DNA of 64,000 bases from an uncultured Bacteroidia bacterium (GCA_902779765.1 CACZCQ010000005.1:179979-243978); one strand, 5' to 3'; positions 35,111-45,660 are shown, counted from the first letter of the stretch. Notes: generated from the letters alone by a model not told the origin. Program-made: numbers and translations.

Positions 35111-35764
35111 CTACCTCAGATCGGTAATTACATAGGAATCATCGAGAGTCTTTTCGTCAAAGCGGAAAGACTCTTTCTTTTCCGCCTGGGCGGAGAACGT
35201 CATTCCGGTGATGGAGAATTCCGAGACCGAACCGTCATTGAGCTTGACTTCTGCCCCGACCAGGTCGGAAGTACCGCTCTTGAAGAACAGTTTCAGTTCG
35301 GCGATATCCATCGAATACTTCCCCTTGTGTACCGGGGAAAGCACGGAGGCATCCACCGCCTTGCCCTGGAACTTCGACGTTCCGAACGAGACCTCGTTGA
35401 AGGCATCGTCGACCGCGGTGATCATGAGGGCGGGATTGGTGGCATAGCTGTCATAAGACTCGCTTACCGATTCCACAAGAGCCTCTTCCGCGAACCTGTC
35501 GATGGTCCAGCGGGTGGATCCGTCGCACCAGACCTCCATCCCGTTGCCTTCCATGAAGAATGCATTGCCCTGGACCTTGACATTACCTGAACCGGTCATC
35601 TTGGTCTTGGACTTGGTGGTCTGCATGGTGAACGAATAGTCGAAAGTCACGAGCGAGGACGAAACCTTGTCGATGAAACTGCCGAGGGTCTTGCTCTTTG
35701 CCCCGGAAGGGATGCTGAAAAGGGCAAGCGCTGCGGCTGCGATTATGATGGCTGTCTTTTTCAT
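35111..35764 (-). CDS. LolA-like outer-membrane lipoprotein carrier
   Basis: 217 residues with a signal peptide (~1-22). Periplasmic open beta-barrel that ferries lipoproteins from LolCDE to the outer membrane. The pattern FDYSFTMQTTKSKTKMTGSGNVKVQGNAFFMEGNGMEVWCDGST is the LolA/DUF4292-like strand series. It lies 39 nt downstream of ftsK, a conserved Bacteroidota arrangement. Sequence is divergent from proteobacterial LolA, so the name is by family only. Confidence 0.82.
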   Translation of the reverse strand: MKKTAIIIAAAALALFSIPSGAKSKTLGSFIDKVSSSLVTFDYSFTMQTTKSKTKMTGSGNVKVQGNAFFMEGNGMEVWCDGSTRWTIDRFAEEALVESVSESYDSYATNPALMITAVDDAFNEVSFGTSKFQGKAVDASVLSPVHKGKYSMDIAELKLFFKSGTSDLVGAEVKLNDGSVSEFSITGMTFSAQAEKKESFRFDEKTLDDSYVITDLR

Positions 35765-35803
35765 GATACTTTTCGGGATTGCACAAGTTGTGCCAGAAGC
35801 CTT

Positions 35804-38248
35804 CTACTGGTTCCTGAAGGCCTCCAGAACCTTTTCGAGCTCTTCCAGGCTGGAGATAAGGACCTGTCTGGGTTTGGATCCCTCCTGGGGACCGACTACA
35901 CCGGCCGCCTCCAGCTGGTCCATCACTCTGCCGGCCTTGGCATAGCCCATTCCAAGACGTCTCTGAAGGTCGGAAGTGGAGCCTCTCTGGTTCATCACGA
36001 TCATCTTGGCGGCCTCCTCGAAGCGCTCGTCAAGGTTCTTCATGTCGACCATTCCTCCGGAACCGTCCTCGGTCGCTTCCTCTACGTCAGGCAGGTAATA
36101 CGGAGTGTTATAGCTCTTCTTGTAGCCCTGCTGGTCCCCGATGAACTTGGTCAGTTCGGAAATCTCGTCGCTGTCGATAAGGGCGCACTGGATCCTCTCC
36201 ATTTCGACTCCGGCATAGTAGAGCATATCTCCCCTACCGATGAGCTTCTCAGCTCCCGGGGAATCGAGGATGGTGGATGAATCTATCCTGGAGATGACCC
36301 TGAATGCGATTCGGGTAGGGAAGTTGGCTTTGATCAAGCCGGTGATGACATCCACTGAAGGCCTCTGGGTAGCCAGGACGATATGGATTCCGGCAGCCCT
36401 TCCCTTCTGGGCCAGGCGGATGATCGAAGTCGAGATGCTCCTTGCCATGGCCTTTGAATCCCCGCCTCCGCCGACAGACATCGTGAGGTCCGCATATTCA
36501 TCGACAACGGTGACTATGTAGGGCAGGAAACGGTGGCCTTCCGTGGGCAGGAGGTGACGGTCCTTGTACTTCTCGTTATAGAGCTTGATATTCGGTACCA
36601 GGGCCTTGCTGAGAAGTTCATAGCGCTGCTCCATTTCGGCTACCAGCGACTTTAGCACCTTCTCGGCCTTGTCCGGTTTCTTGACGATCGCATTGTCCTT
36701 CTCCTCCCTTTCGTCATTGCACGGCAGGACCGCGAGGTAATGATGCAGCAGACGGCCGTAGGCCGAGAATTCGACCATCTTCGGGTCTATGAAGACGAAC
36801 TTGAGTTCGGACGGGTGCTTGGAATACAGCAGCGAGGCTACCATGGCGTTGAGTCCTACGGACTTGCCTTGCTTGGTGGCACCTGCGACGAGCAGATGCG
36901 GTGCGTCGGCCAGGTCGAACACCTTGACTTTCTGCTGGATGGTGTATCCGATGGCGATAGGGAGTTCTGCCTTGCTCCCGCGGAAGGCTTCGTCATTGAG
37001 GACGGCCCTCATCGGGACGATTGAAGGCTTGTCATTGGCGACTTCGATTCCGACGGAGTCGGTCAGGGTCACGACGCGCACTCCCCTGGCGTGGAGGTAC
37101 ATACCGATGTCTTCCTGGAGCTTCTTGATCTCGGCGATCTTGACTCCGGGGGCCGGATAGACCTTATAGAGGGTTACGGTAGGGCCTACGATGGCCTTGA
37201 CATCGTTGATCTGGATGCGGTAGTTCTCGAGGGTCGCGCGTATCTTGTTGTTGTTACGGGCGAGTTCCTCGTCAGTGACTTCGTGATGGCCGGAGGAATA
37301 TTCTTCCAGAAGGCTGAGGGAAGGGAACTTGTAGTTGGGAAGTTCGTCACGGACGTTGATCCTCGGGAGTTCCTTCTTCACTTCGGTAGTGAGGCTGTCG
37401 TCCTTGATGACCTCCAACGGCTTGTCGACGGAAGTCGCATCCTTGGGCGCAGTCAAAGGAGCCACCACGGGAGCCTTCACGGGAGTGGGTTGTGGACGGG
37501 GAGGTATCGGCCGTTCGGACGGCTCGCTTCGTTCGGCTACACTGCTGGTGCTGCGGGCGGCATTGTCCTCACCGGCCAACACCTTCCCGTCAGCTTTACG
37601 GTCAAGAAGGGGCTTGACCTTGTCCGAACCTCCGTCTGCCCTTGCGTTATCAGGCTCATCAGCAGTTTCTGCAGCACCGATGCCTGACATCCAGCGGTTG
37701 AACTTCTTGCTGGCGAAGAAAAGCCACATCGCAAGCAGTGCGAGCAAAATGAGTCCGGTCAGGATCTTTCCGAACAGGTTGCACGACCATCCCACCACGG
37801 CCTCGCCGCACTCTCCGCCCAAGCCTCCGCCGAAGGCATTGCCAAGGCCAGCCCTGTCGGAGATGAACGCAAGAAGGAACGAAGCCACCAGGGCCCCGGA
37901 AACCGTGAGGAGTATGGTCTTGACCATGGAGTAATGCCACCTCCTGAGCAGGAGGCGGACTGACACCGCGAACAGGATTATGACCAGCGCCAGGCTGCCA
38001 AGACCGAACCACTTGCGTACCAGCAGGTTGGCCCACTTGTATCCAAGCTTGCCGGCGATGTTGCGGACTTCGACGGACGCATCCCTCACGGGGGCGGCCA
38101 GAATGCTCTGGTCGACCTTCCACGTAAAGAAATACGATACTGTGGCCAACAGGGTGAATACTGCGAAAAGCGCGACAAGAAGGCCGGTCGTCTTGACCAG
38201 GCGCGACTTGTCGTCATCATCCATGTTCTTCCACAACTTGAACATCAC
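35804..38248 (-). CDS. ftsK: DNA translocase FtsK/SpoIIIE
   Basis: 814 residues. Septal ATPase that pumps chromosome termini and activates XerCD. Four N-terminal membrane segments (~20-190), then a hydrophilic linker, alpha and beta motor domains, with Walker A GATKQGKSVGLN (~460) and Walker B-like FVFIDPKMVEFS plus IVTVVDEYADL, and a C-terminal gamma winged helix (STSDLQRRLGMGYAKAGRVMDQLEAAGVV). The linker contains SSVAERSEPSERPIPP, encoded by repeat-like DNA related to that in truB. It overlaps DUF4290 gene by 4 bp and is followed by the LolA-like gene. Confidence 0.95.
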   Translation of the reverse strand: MMFKLWKNMDDDDKSRLVKTTGLLVALFAVFTLLATVSYFFTWKVDQSILAAPVRDASVEVRNIAGKLGYKWANLLVRKWFGLGSLALVIILFAVSVRLLLRRWHYSMVKTILLTVSGALVASFLLAFISDRAGLGNAFGGGLGGECGEAVVGWSCNLFGKILTGLILLALLAMWLFFASKKFNRWMSGIGAAETADEPDNARADGGSDKVKPLLDRKADGKVLAGEDNAARSTSSVAERSEPSERPIPPRPQPTPVKAPVVAPLTAPKDATSVDKPLEVIKDDSLTTEVKKELPRINVRDELPNYKFPSLSLLEEYSSGHHEVTDEELARNNNKIRATLENYRIQINDVKAIVGPTVTLYKVYPAPGVKIAEIKKLQEDIGMYLHARGVRVVTLTDSVGIEVANDKPSIVPMRAVLNDEAFRGSKAELPIAIGYTIQQKVKVFDLADAPHLLVAGATKQGKSVGLNAMVASLLYSKHPSELKFVFIDPKMVEFSAYGRLLHHYLAVLPCNDEREEKDNAIVKKPDKAEKVLKSLVAEMEQRYELLSKALVPNIKLYNEKYKDRHLLPTEGHRFLPYIVTVVDEYADLTMSVGGGGDSKAMARSISTSIIRLAQKGRAAGIHIVLATQRPSVDVITGLIKANFPTRIAFRVISRIDSSTILDSPGAEKLIGRGDMLYYAGVEMERIQCALIDSDEISELTKFIGDQQGYKKSYNTPYYLPDVEEATEDGSGGMVDMKNLDERFEEAAKMIVMNQRGSTSDLQRRLGMGYAKAGRVMDQLEAAGVVGPQEGSKPRQVLISSLEELEKVLEAFRNQ

Positions 38249-38907
38249 TTGCGGTTCTTGCGGTTATTCTTCTTTCCGCCCTTGCGGTTCTGGCCATTCA
38301 TGCCCAGGTTCATTCCGGGACGTGAAAAATTGGTATCCTGGGATATCTTGGAGAGTTCAAGGCCCTCGGGAATCTTTATCCTGTAGTCGGAGAGTTTCTC
38401 GATGTCTGCGAATATGGTTTCGTCAGCCACGCTGTCCTTGTTCCAGATCAGGTACTGCTGCCTCATGTAGATCGCCAGTGAACGGATCATTGCAGTCTTG
38501 ACCTCCCCGTCCGGTTCGGAAGCGATGAGGTCGATTATGCTTTCGATGTTCCTGCCGTAATGGGTTGCACGGACTGGAGACTTGTCCAGCGGAATGACCA
38601 TGGGCCTGATGGCCTTGGCCTCAGGCAGTGGAGCCGGAAACGGTGAATCGATGTCCAGGTCGTAACCGGCGATCATATAGAGGTGATCCCAGAGTTTCTG
38701 CTCGTAATTGTCCTGCTGGTGGACCTGTGGATTGAGGGTCTCCATAACCTTCACGACAGCCTTCGCCTGTTCGCTCCGCTTTGCCCTGTCGGGTATTTCC
38801 TTGAGCTGTTCCACCATGATGAGGATATTCCTTCCGTACTCAGGCATCTGCAGCTTTTCCCGTTCCGTGTTGTAATACAGTTTTATGGTGTTGCCGTCAG
38901 CTTCCAT
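38245..38907 (-). CDS. DUF4290 family protein
   Basis: 220 residues, cytoplasmic and helical. Conserved family blocks: LYYNTEREKLQMPEYGRNILIMVEQL at the N-terminus, KLWDHLYMIAGYDLDIDSPFP in the middle and YGRNIESIIDLIASEPDG. The C-terminus is Lys/Arg/Asn/Gly-rich (NRKGGKKNNRKNRK), suggesting nucleic-acid contact. DUF4290 has no known function but is restricted to Bacteroidota. The ATG at 38907 restores the family start; the longer frame adds 30 unrelated residues. Overlaps ftsK start (ATGA). Confidence 0.88.
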   Translation of the reverse strand: MEADGNTIKLYYNTEREKLQMPEYGRNILIMVEQLKEIPDRAKRSEQAKAVVKVMETLNPQVHQQDNYEQKLWDHLYMIAGYDLDIDSPFPAPLPEAKAIRPMVIPLDKSPVRATHYGRNIESIIDLIASEPDGEVKTAMIRSLAIYMRQQYLIWNKDSVADETIFADIEKLSDYRIKIPEGLELSKISQDTNFSRPGMNLGMNGQNRKGGKKNNRKNRK

Positions 38908-38963
38908 CTTAAATCGAATAATGGGTCTATCATGCAAATATACGAAAATTAAAATACAGAAAA

Positions 38964-38996
38964 TGCTTCCCGGAACAGGTTCCGTTCCGGGAAGCA
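38964..38996 (-). terminator. Terminator of the rubrerythrin gene
   Basis: 13-bp perfect arms TGCTTCCCGGAAC / GTTCCGGGAAGCA with a 7-nt loop, followed on the minus strand by TTTTCTG. Confidence 0.85.
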
Positions 38997-39020
38997 CGGG
39001 ATTCCTTCTTCGGAAAAGGC

Positions 39021-39575
39021 TTACTTGGAGAAATAACGCTTCAGGAGTCCGTAGAAACCGGCTCCGTGACGGGCTTCGTCCTTCGCCATCTCGTGGACGG
39101 TGTCGTGGACGGCATCATATCCAAGCTGCTTCGCCCTGGTGGCGATGGCCAGCTTGCCCTCACAGGCACCGGCCTCGGCCTGGTAACGCTTCTCGAGGTT
39201 GGTCTTGGTGTCCCATACGACTTCTCCGAGAAGTTCGGCGAACTTGGAAGCGTGTTCGGCCTCCTCGAAAGCATAGCGCTTGAAAGCGTCGGCGATCTCG
39301 GGATAACCTTCGCGCTCGGCCTGACGGCTCATCGCGAGGTACATTCCGACCTCGGAGCACTCACCGTTGAAGTGGTCTCTCAGGCCCTGGAGGATTTCCT
39401 CGTCCTCGACCTTGCCGTCACCGATATGATGCTCACAAGCCCACTGGGGACCGTCAGCCTCTTCCTTTATCTCCACAAATTTGCTTGCAGGAACTTTGCA
39501 CTGGGGGCAACGCTCCGGCGGGTTCTCGCCTTCATAGACGTAACCGCAGACAAGACATCTGAATTTCTTTTTCAT
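39021..39575 (-). CDS. Rubrerythrin (rubredoxin domain first)
   Basis: 184 residues from ATG 39575. N-terminal rubredoxin-type iron site [10 protein letters not shown] ... CPQCKVP (~5-30), followed by a ferritin-like diiron four-helix bundle with [22 protein letters not shown] and DEARHGAGF. This reverse order distinguishes it from classical rubrerythrin. It reduces hydrogen peroxide with NADH-derived electrons in anaerobes. Monocistronic, with its own terminator at 38964-38996. Confidence 0.93.
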   Translation of the reverse strand: MKKKFRCLVCGYVYEGENPPERCPQCKVPASKFVEIKEEADGPQWACEHHIGDGKVEDEEILQGLRDHFNGECSEVGMYLAMSRQAEREGYPEIADAFKRYAFEEAEHASKFAELLGEVVWDTKTNLEKRYQAEAGACEGKLAIATRAKQLGYDAVHDTVHEMAKDEARHGAGFYGLLKRYFSK

Positions 39576-39618
39576 GACAAATATGTATTTGTACAAATAT
39601 AATAACTAAATTTGATAT

Positions 39619-42525
39619 ATGAATCCATTCCTGAAACAGGTTGCCGACCATTATATGAAGACCGGGGACATCTCCGGCCGCTGCTTCATATTCCCGAACA
39701 GGAGGAGTCAGGTTTTCTTCAAGAAATACCTTGGAGAAGCCGTCAAGGCATCCGGAGTCCCCGTCGTGGCTCCGCAGATGATGACCATCAATGATTTCTT
39801 CTACGGTATCGCCGGAACCAGGCCTACGGACAGGGTCAGCCTGCTACTGGAACTTCATGAGTGCTACAAATCCCTCTATCCCAAGGCGGAATCCCTTGAC
39901 GAGTTCATATTCTGGGGCGACGTGATCCTGGGAGATTTCGACGACGTGGACAAGTACCTCGCCGACCCGGGGCAGCTCTACACCAACGTCAGGGAATTCA
40001 AGGAAATACAGGACACATATTCATATCTTACTGACAACCAGCGCAGGGCGATCGACAGTTTCGTCCGTCATTTCCGGGATTCCGACCGGCTCACGGTCAA
40101 CCTGGATTCAGAGAACCCCAATGTGAAAGAGCGGTTCCTGCAGGTGTGGAACATCCTTTTTCCGCTCTACAAGGACTTCAGGGAGGTGCTGTCCAGGAAA
40201 GGTATGTCATACGAAGGAATGACGTACAGGAGCCTGGCCGAAAGGCTGAAGGAGGAACCTGTCGCCGATGTGCTGCCTGCGGTGTTCGGGGATGTCAAGG
40301 AATATGTATTCACCGGCCTCAACGCCCTGAACGAATGCGAGAGGACGGTCATGCGCAAGATGAAGGACGCCGGTCTCGCATCTTTCTGCTGGGATTATTC
40401 CAGCAAGATGATCAGGGACAGGCGCAACAACGCTTCCCTGTTCATGTCCAGGAACCTGGACGAGTTCGGGCAGGCCTTCCCCATCGACCCCGACGGCACG
40501 GGGACCCCGGAGATTTCGGTCGTAAGCGTCCCGTCGTCAGTCGGACAGGCGAAACTCCTGCCTTCGATACTCAAGGATGAAGATTACGCAGTGGTCCTTC
40601 CTGACGAGAGCCTGCTGGTCCCGGTCCTGAATTCCATCCCTCCTGGAATCAAGGACATCAACGTCACGATGGGCTATCCAATGCGGAACAGCTCATTCTT
40701 CGATTTCATGACACTTGCGTCCGCCATGCAGATGCATCTGAGGCAGAAAGACGGAACCTGGTATTTCTATCACACCCAGGTCTGGGCGATATTCTCTTCG
40801 GGACTGTTCAGGAAGGTCACCGAGGGGGACGAAGCGGCTGCCGGAAAGGTCGATGCCATCAAGAAGGATGCGAAATACTATATCCCCCAGGATGAGTTGA
40901 GCGGTCACCCTGTCTTCGACCTGATATTCAGGCCGGTCGTCAAGGACCCCAAATCCGCCTCCAAGGAACAGACAAAGGCCTTCGGAGATTACCATAAGGA
41001 CCTTGTCCTGGGGCTGTCCTCAATCCTGGCCAAGGATCCCGGGATGGCCATCGAACTGGAATTCGCAAGGAAGGCGTTTTCTGCGATCACCCTGCTCGGA
41101 AGCAAGGAACTGGAAATCCTTCCCCTGACCTTCGCCCGGCTCCTGGACCAGCTTCTCGGGCCGGTGTCCGTCCCGTTCAACGGCGAGCCCCTCAAGGGCC
41201 TGCAGATAATGGGCCCTCTCGAAACGAGGGCGCTGGATTTCAGGAACCTGGTGATACTCTCCTGCAACGAAGGCATATTCCCGCGCAGGAGTGTCAGTTC
41301 CTCTTTCATACCCCCTGAACTGAGGAAGGGCTTCGGACTCCCCACCTACGAGTTCCAGGATGCTATCTGGGCGTATTATTTCTACCGTATGATCCAGAGG
41401 GCGGAAACCGTGACCCTTGTATACGATTCCAGGACCGAAGGCCTCAAGAACGGAGAGGAAAGCCGGTTCATCAAGCAGCTTGAATATCACTACGACCTGA
41501 ATCTGAAACGCAGCTTCGTGAAGGCGGAGGCAAGGATCAAGGATGACGGCACCGATATACCCAAGACGGACGGTGACATCGAAAAGTTGGAAGAGGTCAT
41601 CCTGTCGGCTTCTTCGCTGAAGAGCTACCTGGACTGCCCTGCCAAGTTCTACTTCTCCAAAATTGCCTGCCTTAAAGAGGAAAGCGAGGTTGCCGAAGAC
41701 CTTGATTCAGGGATGCTGGGCGATGTCTACCATTCCACGATGCAGGCATTGTACATGGGTGAGGCGGCGATGGATCCTTCCTATGACATGGGAGACAGGA
41801 AGAGGAATGCCTCTTTCCCGGGGGCTCTCAAAGAGATCACAGGTGAATATATCCTCTCCTGGATGAAGCGGAAGGAAGATATCAAGAAAAGGGTCAGAAG
41901 CCTCATCCTGAGCCAGTTGCATACCCTTGAAGTCAGCGGAAGGAACCTGGTTCTCGAGAATGTCATAGTCCAGTATGTGCTGAAGACGCTCCAGAGGGAC
42001 AAGGAGCTCCTGGACAAGCTCGGAACGAACTCTTTCAGGATAATCGGCCTCGAGAACGAGTTCAGGATGACCTTCGACGGATTCAGGTTCATAGGCTACA
42101 TAGACAGGATGGACAGTTTCCTTCCCGGGGAGGTCCGGATCGTGGACTACAAGACCGGCAAGGTCGAGAACAACGATGTCAACATCACCGACGACAATGC
42201 CGTCAGGATTGCCGAAGCCCTGTTCGGCGATGACAACAAGAAGAGGCCCAAGATCGCCTTCCAACTGTTCCTTTATGACTATCTCGCCGCCGGAAGTCCG
42301 GTGACGGAGGACAAGGTGGTAGTCAACTCCATATACCAGCCGGCCAGGCTGTTTACAGAAGAAATCAGGAACGTACCGATGAGCCGGGTGTTCAACCGGG
42401 AAGTCGAGGAGCGCCTGCACGGTCTGCTTTCGGATATCAAGGACCCTTCCAGGCCGTGGAAGAGGACGGATGACAAGGACACCTGTTCCTGGTGTGATTT
42501 CAAGATGATTTGCGGGAGGCAGTAG
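39619..42525 (+). CDS. AddB-like PD-(D/E)XK nuclease/inactivated helicase subunit
   Basis: 968 residues. The N-terminal two thirds are helicase-like without a clear Walker A (the opening has RCFIFPNRRSQVFFKKYLG). The C-terminal PDDEXK_1 nuclease has LSASSLKSYLDCPAKFYFSKI, the catalytic FIGYIDRMDSF ... VRIVDYKTGK, and a final CSWCDFKMICGR, where Cys residues with the upstream Cys could hold an iron-sulfur cluster as in AddB. With the next gene it would process double-strand breaks for RecA. The two genes are 3 nt apart. Confidence 0.85.
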   Translation: MNPFLKQVADHYMKTGDISGRCFIFPNRRSQVFFKKYLGEAVKASGVPVVAPQMMTINDFFYGIAGTRPTDRVSLLLELHECYKSLYPKAESLDEFIFWGDVILGDFDDVDKYLADPGQLYTNVREFKEIQDTYSYLTDNQRRAIDSFVRHFRDSDRLTVNLDSENPNVKERFLQVWNILFPLYKDFREVLSRKGMSYEGMTYRSLAERLKEEPVADVLPAVFGDVKEYVFTGLNALNECERTVMRKMKDAGLASFCWDYSSKMIRDRRNNASLFMSRNLDEFGQAFPIDPDGTGTPEISVVSVPSSVGQAKLLPSILKDEDYAVVLPDESLLVPVLNSIPPGIKDINVTMGYPMRNSSFFDFMTLASAMQMHLRQKDGTWYFYHTQVWAIFSSGLFRKVTEGDEAAAGKVDAIKKDAKYYIPQDELSGHPVFDLIFRPVVKDPKSASKEQTKAFGDYHKDLVLGLSSILAKDPGMAIELEFARKAFSAITLLGSKELEILPLTFARLLDQLLGPVSVPFNGEPLKGLQIMGPLETRALDFRNLVILSCNEGIFPRRSVSSSFIPPELRKGFGLPTYEFQDAIWAYYFYRMIQRAETVTLVYDSRTEGLKNGEESRFIKQLEYHYDLNLKRSFVKAEARIKDDGTDIPKTDGDIEKLEEVILSASSLKSYLDCPAKFYFSKIACLKEESEVAEDLDSGMLGDVYHSTMQALYMGEAAMDPSYDMGDRKRNASFPGALKEITGEYILSWMKRKEDIKKRVRSLILSQLHTLEVSGRNLVLENVIVQYVLKTLQRDKELLDKLGTNSFRIIGLENEFRMTFDGFRFIGYIDRMDSFLPGEVRIVDYKTGKVENNDVNITDDNAVRIAEALFGDDNKKRPKIAFQLFLYDYLAAGSPVTEDKVVVNSIYQPARLFTEEIRNVPMSRVFNREVEERLHGLLSDIKDPSRPWKRTDDKDTCSWCDFKMICGRQ

Positions 42526-42528
42526 GTT

Positions 42529-45500
42529 ATGGTCAAGATACTGAAGGCATCAGCCGGATCCGGCAAGACATTCAACCTGACAGAGACTTATATCAGGCTG
42601 CTCCTCGGCAACGAGGACCCCACCGCATACCGTCATATCCTGGCGGTGACCTTTACCAACAAGGCCACCGACGAGATGAAAAGCCGTATCCTCAAGGAAC
42701 TCTACAAACTATCGAAGAATCCGGAGGAATCGGACTATACCAAGGACTTCGTCCCCGGCCTTTTCAGTTCCACCGAAGCACTCAAAAGCAAGGCGGAAAC
42801 GATCCTTGTCAATATCCTCCACGATTACGGAGCATTCGCCGTCAGCACCATCGACCGTTTCTTCCAGCAGACCCTGAAAGCCTTCTCGAAGGAAATCGGG
42901 CAGTTCGCTTCATACCAGGTCGAACTGGACAAGGAATCTTTGGTGAACGAGAGCGTGGACAGGATCCTCGATTCCCTGACCGAAGACAACAAGGCTCTCC
43001 TTGGCTGGCTGAGCGACAGCATGATGGAGCAGCTTGAACAAGGGCACAGGTTCAACCTGGACGGAAGCCTTTCAGACATGGCGAAACGGCTGAAATCGGA
43101 TGAACACCGCTCCGTTGTGGAAGAGAACGGGATCGATGAAGAAGCGGTATATTCCAAGAAGAACCTGACCAGAATGAAGGCAAGGTTCAGGGAGGTGATC
43201 GCTGCATATGTCACAGAGGTCAAGGCCGCGGCCAAGGCCTTGGAGGATGCCTTCCTTCAGAACGGAGTCTCCCCTTCCGACACTTCCCGGGGCTTCATGG
43301 CCGGGGTCCTTGGCAAATTCGAAGCCCTGGACGCCCGTTCCCCGCTTCCCGAACTTACGGAATCCTTCCGCAACAAGGCGGAGGATTTCGGTTCGTGGTT
43401 CAGGAAGGCTGACCAGCCAAGGTATTCTCCCCTCGAAAATCTCCTGCTTCCCCCCATTGCCAGGCTGGTAACGGTATACGACCGGGGCCTGAAGACCTAC
43501 AATACCGCAAAGATACTCCTGAAGCAGACCAGCGACCTGGGTATCGCTTCGGATCTCTCCAAGGAATTCAGGAACCTCCTGAAAGAGAAGAATGTACTCA
43601 GCCTGGATGATTCCAACCAGATACTCAAGGGAATAATAGACGGTTCTGACGCTCCCTTCATCTACGAGAAACTGGGGGTCAGGTTCGAGCATTTCCTGCT
43701 TGACGAGTTCCAGGACACCTCCAGGGTGCAATGGGATAATTTCAAACCGCTTATCGCAAACAGCGATGCCGGTAATTTCGAGAACCTGCTGGTAGGCGAC
43801 GTGAAACAGAGCATATACCGCTGGAGGGGATCCGACTGGAAACTGATGGCCAAGGAGGTCGGGGAACAGTTCCCCGATGCCGTCCACGACAGTCTGAAGG
43901 GCAATTGGAGAAGCCTTGGGAACATCGTCAGGTTCAACAATTCATTTTTCGGTTATGCCGCCTCGGAGCTCGACCGGCTTTACGGCCCCGGTGCCGAGAT
44001 CACCGTTGCCTCGATATATGGCGGTAAGGATTCCGAGGGACAGGAGGTCATGACCGGCGATTCCGAGGAGGGACTTGTCGAAGCCGTATTCTGCGACCAG
44101 GATAAACAGGCCGGACATATCCTGGAAACGATAAACAAGCTGACCGCAGCCGATGCCAAGCCCGGTGACATCACGGTACTGGTCAGGAACAACCAGGAGG
44201 GGTCGGAAATCGCGCGTTTCCTCATGGACAACGGAATCGATGTCATATCCGATGATTCCCTGCATCTGAAATCTTCCTATGTGGTCAGGAAACTGGTCTC
44301 GCTTCTCACTTCAGTCAAGAATCCGGGAGACACGATCGGGTCCTACCTCGCGGACCAGGCCGGCCTGGAGGCCGGGAAGGTCACCTGCCATTCCCTTCTC
44401 GACCTTTGCGAGCAGCTCCTTAGGCTGCTCCAGCATAAGGACGGGAAGGAGAGGCTCGACGACGAGAGCCTGTACATCCATTCATTCCTGGATTATGTCC
44501 AGGACCATGTGGCCGTGAACGGCAATTCCCTCGACTCATTCCTGAAAGCATGGAAGGAGGCCGATCCGAAGGTGAGTTCGCCTTCCGATGTCAATGCCGT
44601 CCGTGTGATGACCATCCACAAGGCAAAGGGACTGGAGTTCCCGTATGTCATATTCCCGTATTCGGAAAAGGTCACGCTTTTCAGGGCGCATAACTCCTGG
44701 ACCGTCCCGAAGGTGGAGGGCACCCCGCTTGAAGATATCGGCAAGGCTGCCTTCGACGTGCAGCTTTCTTCCGGAAGCACCAGGACCCTTTTCGAAGAAG
44801 ATTACAGGCAGGAACTCCTACTTCAGTATATCGACAATATCAACACCTATTACGTCGCTTTGACCAGGGCGTCGAAGGGGATGACGATAATATCCGACAT
44901 ATCCGTCGACTCCGGGTCATGCTTTGCAGGGATCCTGCTGCAATACCTAGTCCAGGAAGGAGCAGGAGCCGGATTCTCCGAAGAAAGGGACGACGAGGAG
45001 AGGGTCGTGGTATTCCGCAAAGGAGAGATGTACCCCTTCGGCAAACTTGAAAGGAAAGGAAACGGCATCTGCAGGCTGGAACCCGGATTCAATTCCTTCC
45101 CTCTCAATCCCGAAAGCGGCGATGACGGTAGCGAAGGGCAGGAAAGGGGACGCCTGAGGGTCTCCGCCGATTCGGTCGATTTCTTCACCGAAGAAGGCAG
45201 GGCCAAGGCAGAGGCCAGGAACAACGGAACCGTCCTTCATGACATCCTGTCCAGGGTCAGGGTCCCTTCCGACCTCGGTCCTTCAGTCCTGCAGGCCGTC
45301 AGGGACGGTGACCTGGAGCCGGGGCGCAGGGAAGAAGTCCTGGACATGCTCTCAAGGAGGATCGCATCAAAGCCGGAATGGTTCCCGGCTGGCGGAGTGC
45401 GAATCCTGAACGAGACTTCCCTTTTCGACACCGACGGAAGGGAGTGGCGTCCTGACAGGGTGATAATCAAGGGTGACTCCGTGACGGTCGTGGACTACAA

Positions 45501-45624
45501 GTTCGGAGAGCATAATCCTCGGTACCGGGCACAGGTGGCAAGGTATGCCGCCATATACCGGAGGCTTGGATACCGGGACGTCTCTACGGCCATCTGGTAT
45601 GTTCCCTCGGATGAGGTCGAATGA
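42529..45624 (+). CDS. AddA-like UvrD-family helicase/exonuclease
   Basis: 1031 residues. SF1 helicase with Walker A ASAGSGKTFNLTETYIRLL (~7-15), motif Ia TFTNKATDEMKSRI, Walker B with LLDEFQDTSRVQW (~394), motif III VGDVKQSIYRWRG, motif V VMTIHKAKGLEFPYVIFP and motif VI YVALTRASKG. The C-terminus has RPDRVIIKGDSVTVVDYKFG, a RecB-type nuclease domain. Together with the preceding gene it forms an AddAB-type end-resection complex. Confidence 0.9.
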   Translation: MVKILKASAGSGKTFNLTETYIRLLLGNEDPTAYRHILAVTFTNKATDEMKSRILKELYKLSKNPEESDYTKDFVPGLFSSTEALKSKAETILVNILHDYGAFAVSTIDRFFQQTLKAFSKEIGQFASYQVELDKESLVNESVDRILDSLTEDNKALLGWLSDSMMEQLEQGHRFNLDGSLSDMAKRLKSDEHRSVVEENGIDEEAVYSKKNLTRMKARFREVIAAYVTEVKAAAKALEDAFLQNGVSPSDTSRGFMAGVLGKFEALDARSPLPELTESFRNKAEDFGSWFRKADQPRYSPLENLLLPPIARLVTVYDRGLKTYNTAKILLKQTSDLGIASDLSKEFRNLLKEKNVLSLDDSNQILKGIIDGSDAPFIYEKLGVRFEHFLLDEFQDTSRVQWDNFKPLIANSDAGNFENLLVGDVKQSIYRWRGSDWKLMAKEVGEQFPDAVHDSLKGNWRSLGNIVRFNNSFFGYAASELDRLYGPGAEITVASIYGGKDSEGQEVMTGDSEEGLVEAVFCDQDKQAGHILETINKLTAADAKPGDITVLVRNNQEGSEIARFLMDNGIDVISDDSLHLKSSYVVRKLVSLLTSVKNPGDTIGSYLADQAGLEAGKVTCHSLLDLCEQLLRLLQHKDGKERLDDESLYIHSFLDYVQDHVAVNGNSLDSFLKAWKEADPKVSSPSDVNAVRVMTIHKAKGLEFPYVIFPYSEKVTLFRAHNSWTVPKVEGTPLEDIGKAAFDVQLSSGSTRTLFEEDYRQELLLQYIDNINTYYVALTRASKGMTIISDISVDSGSCFAGILLQYLVQEGAGAGFSEERDDEERVVVFRKGEMYPFGKLERKGNGICRLEPGFNSFPLNPESGDDGSEGQERGRLRVSADSVDFFTEEGRAKAEARNNGTVLHDILSRVRVPSDLGPSVLQAVRDGDLEPGRREEVLDMLSRRIASKPEWFPAGGVRILNETSLFDTDGREWRPDRVIIKGDSVTVVDYKFGEHNPRYRAQVARYAAIYRRLGYRDVSTAIWYVPSDEVE

Positions 45625-45660
45625 CGGGACTAGTATGTTTTTTGCAAATAATAAAGGCTG

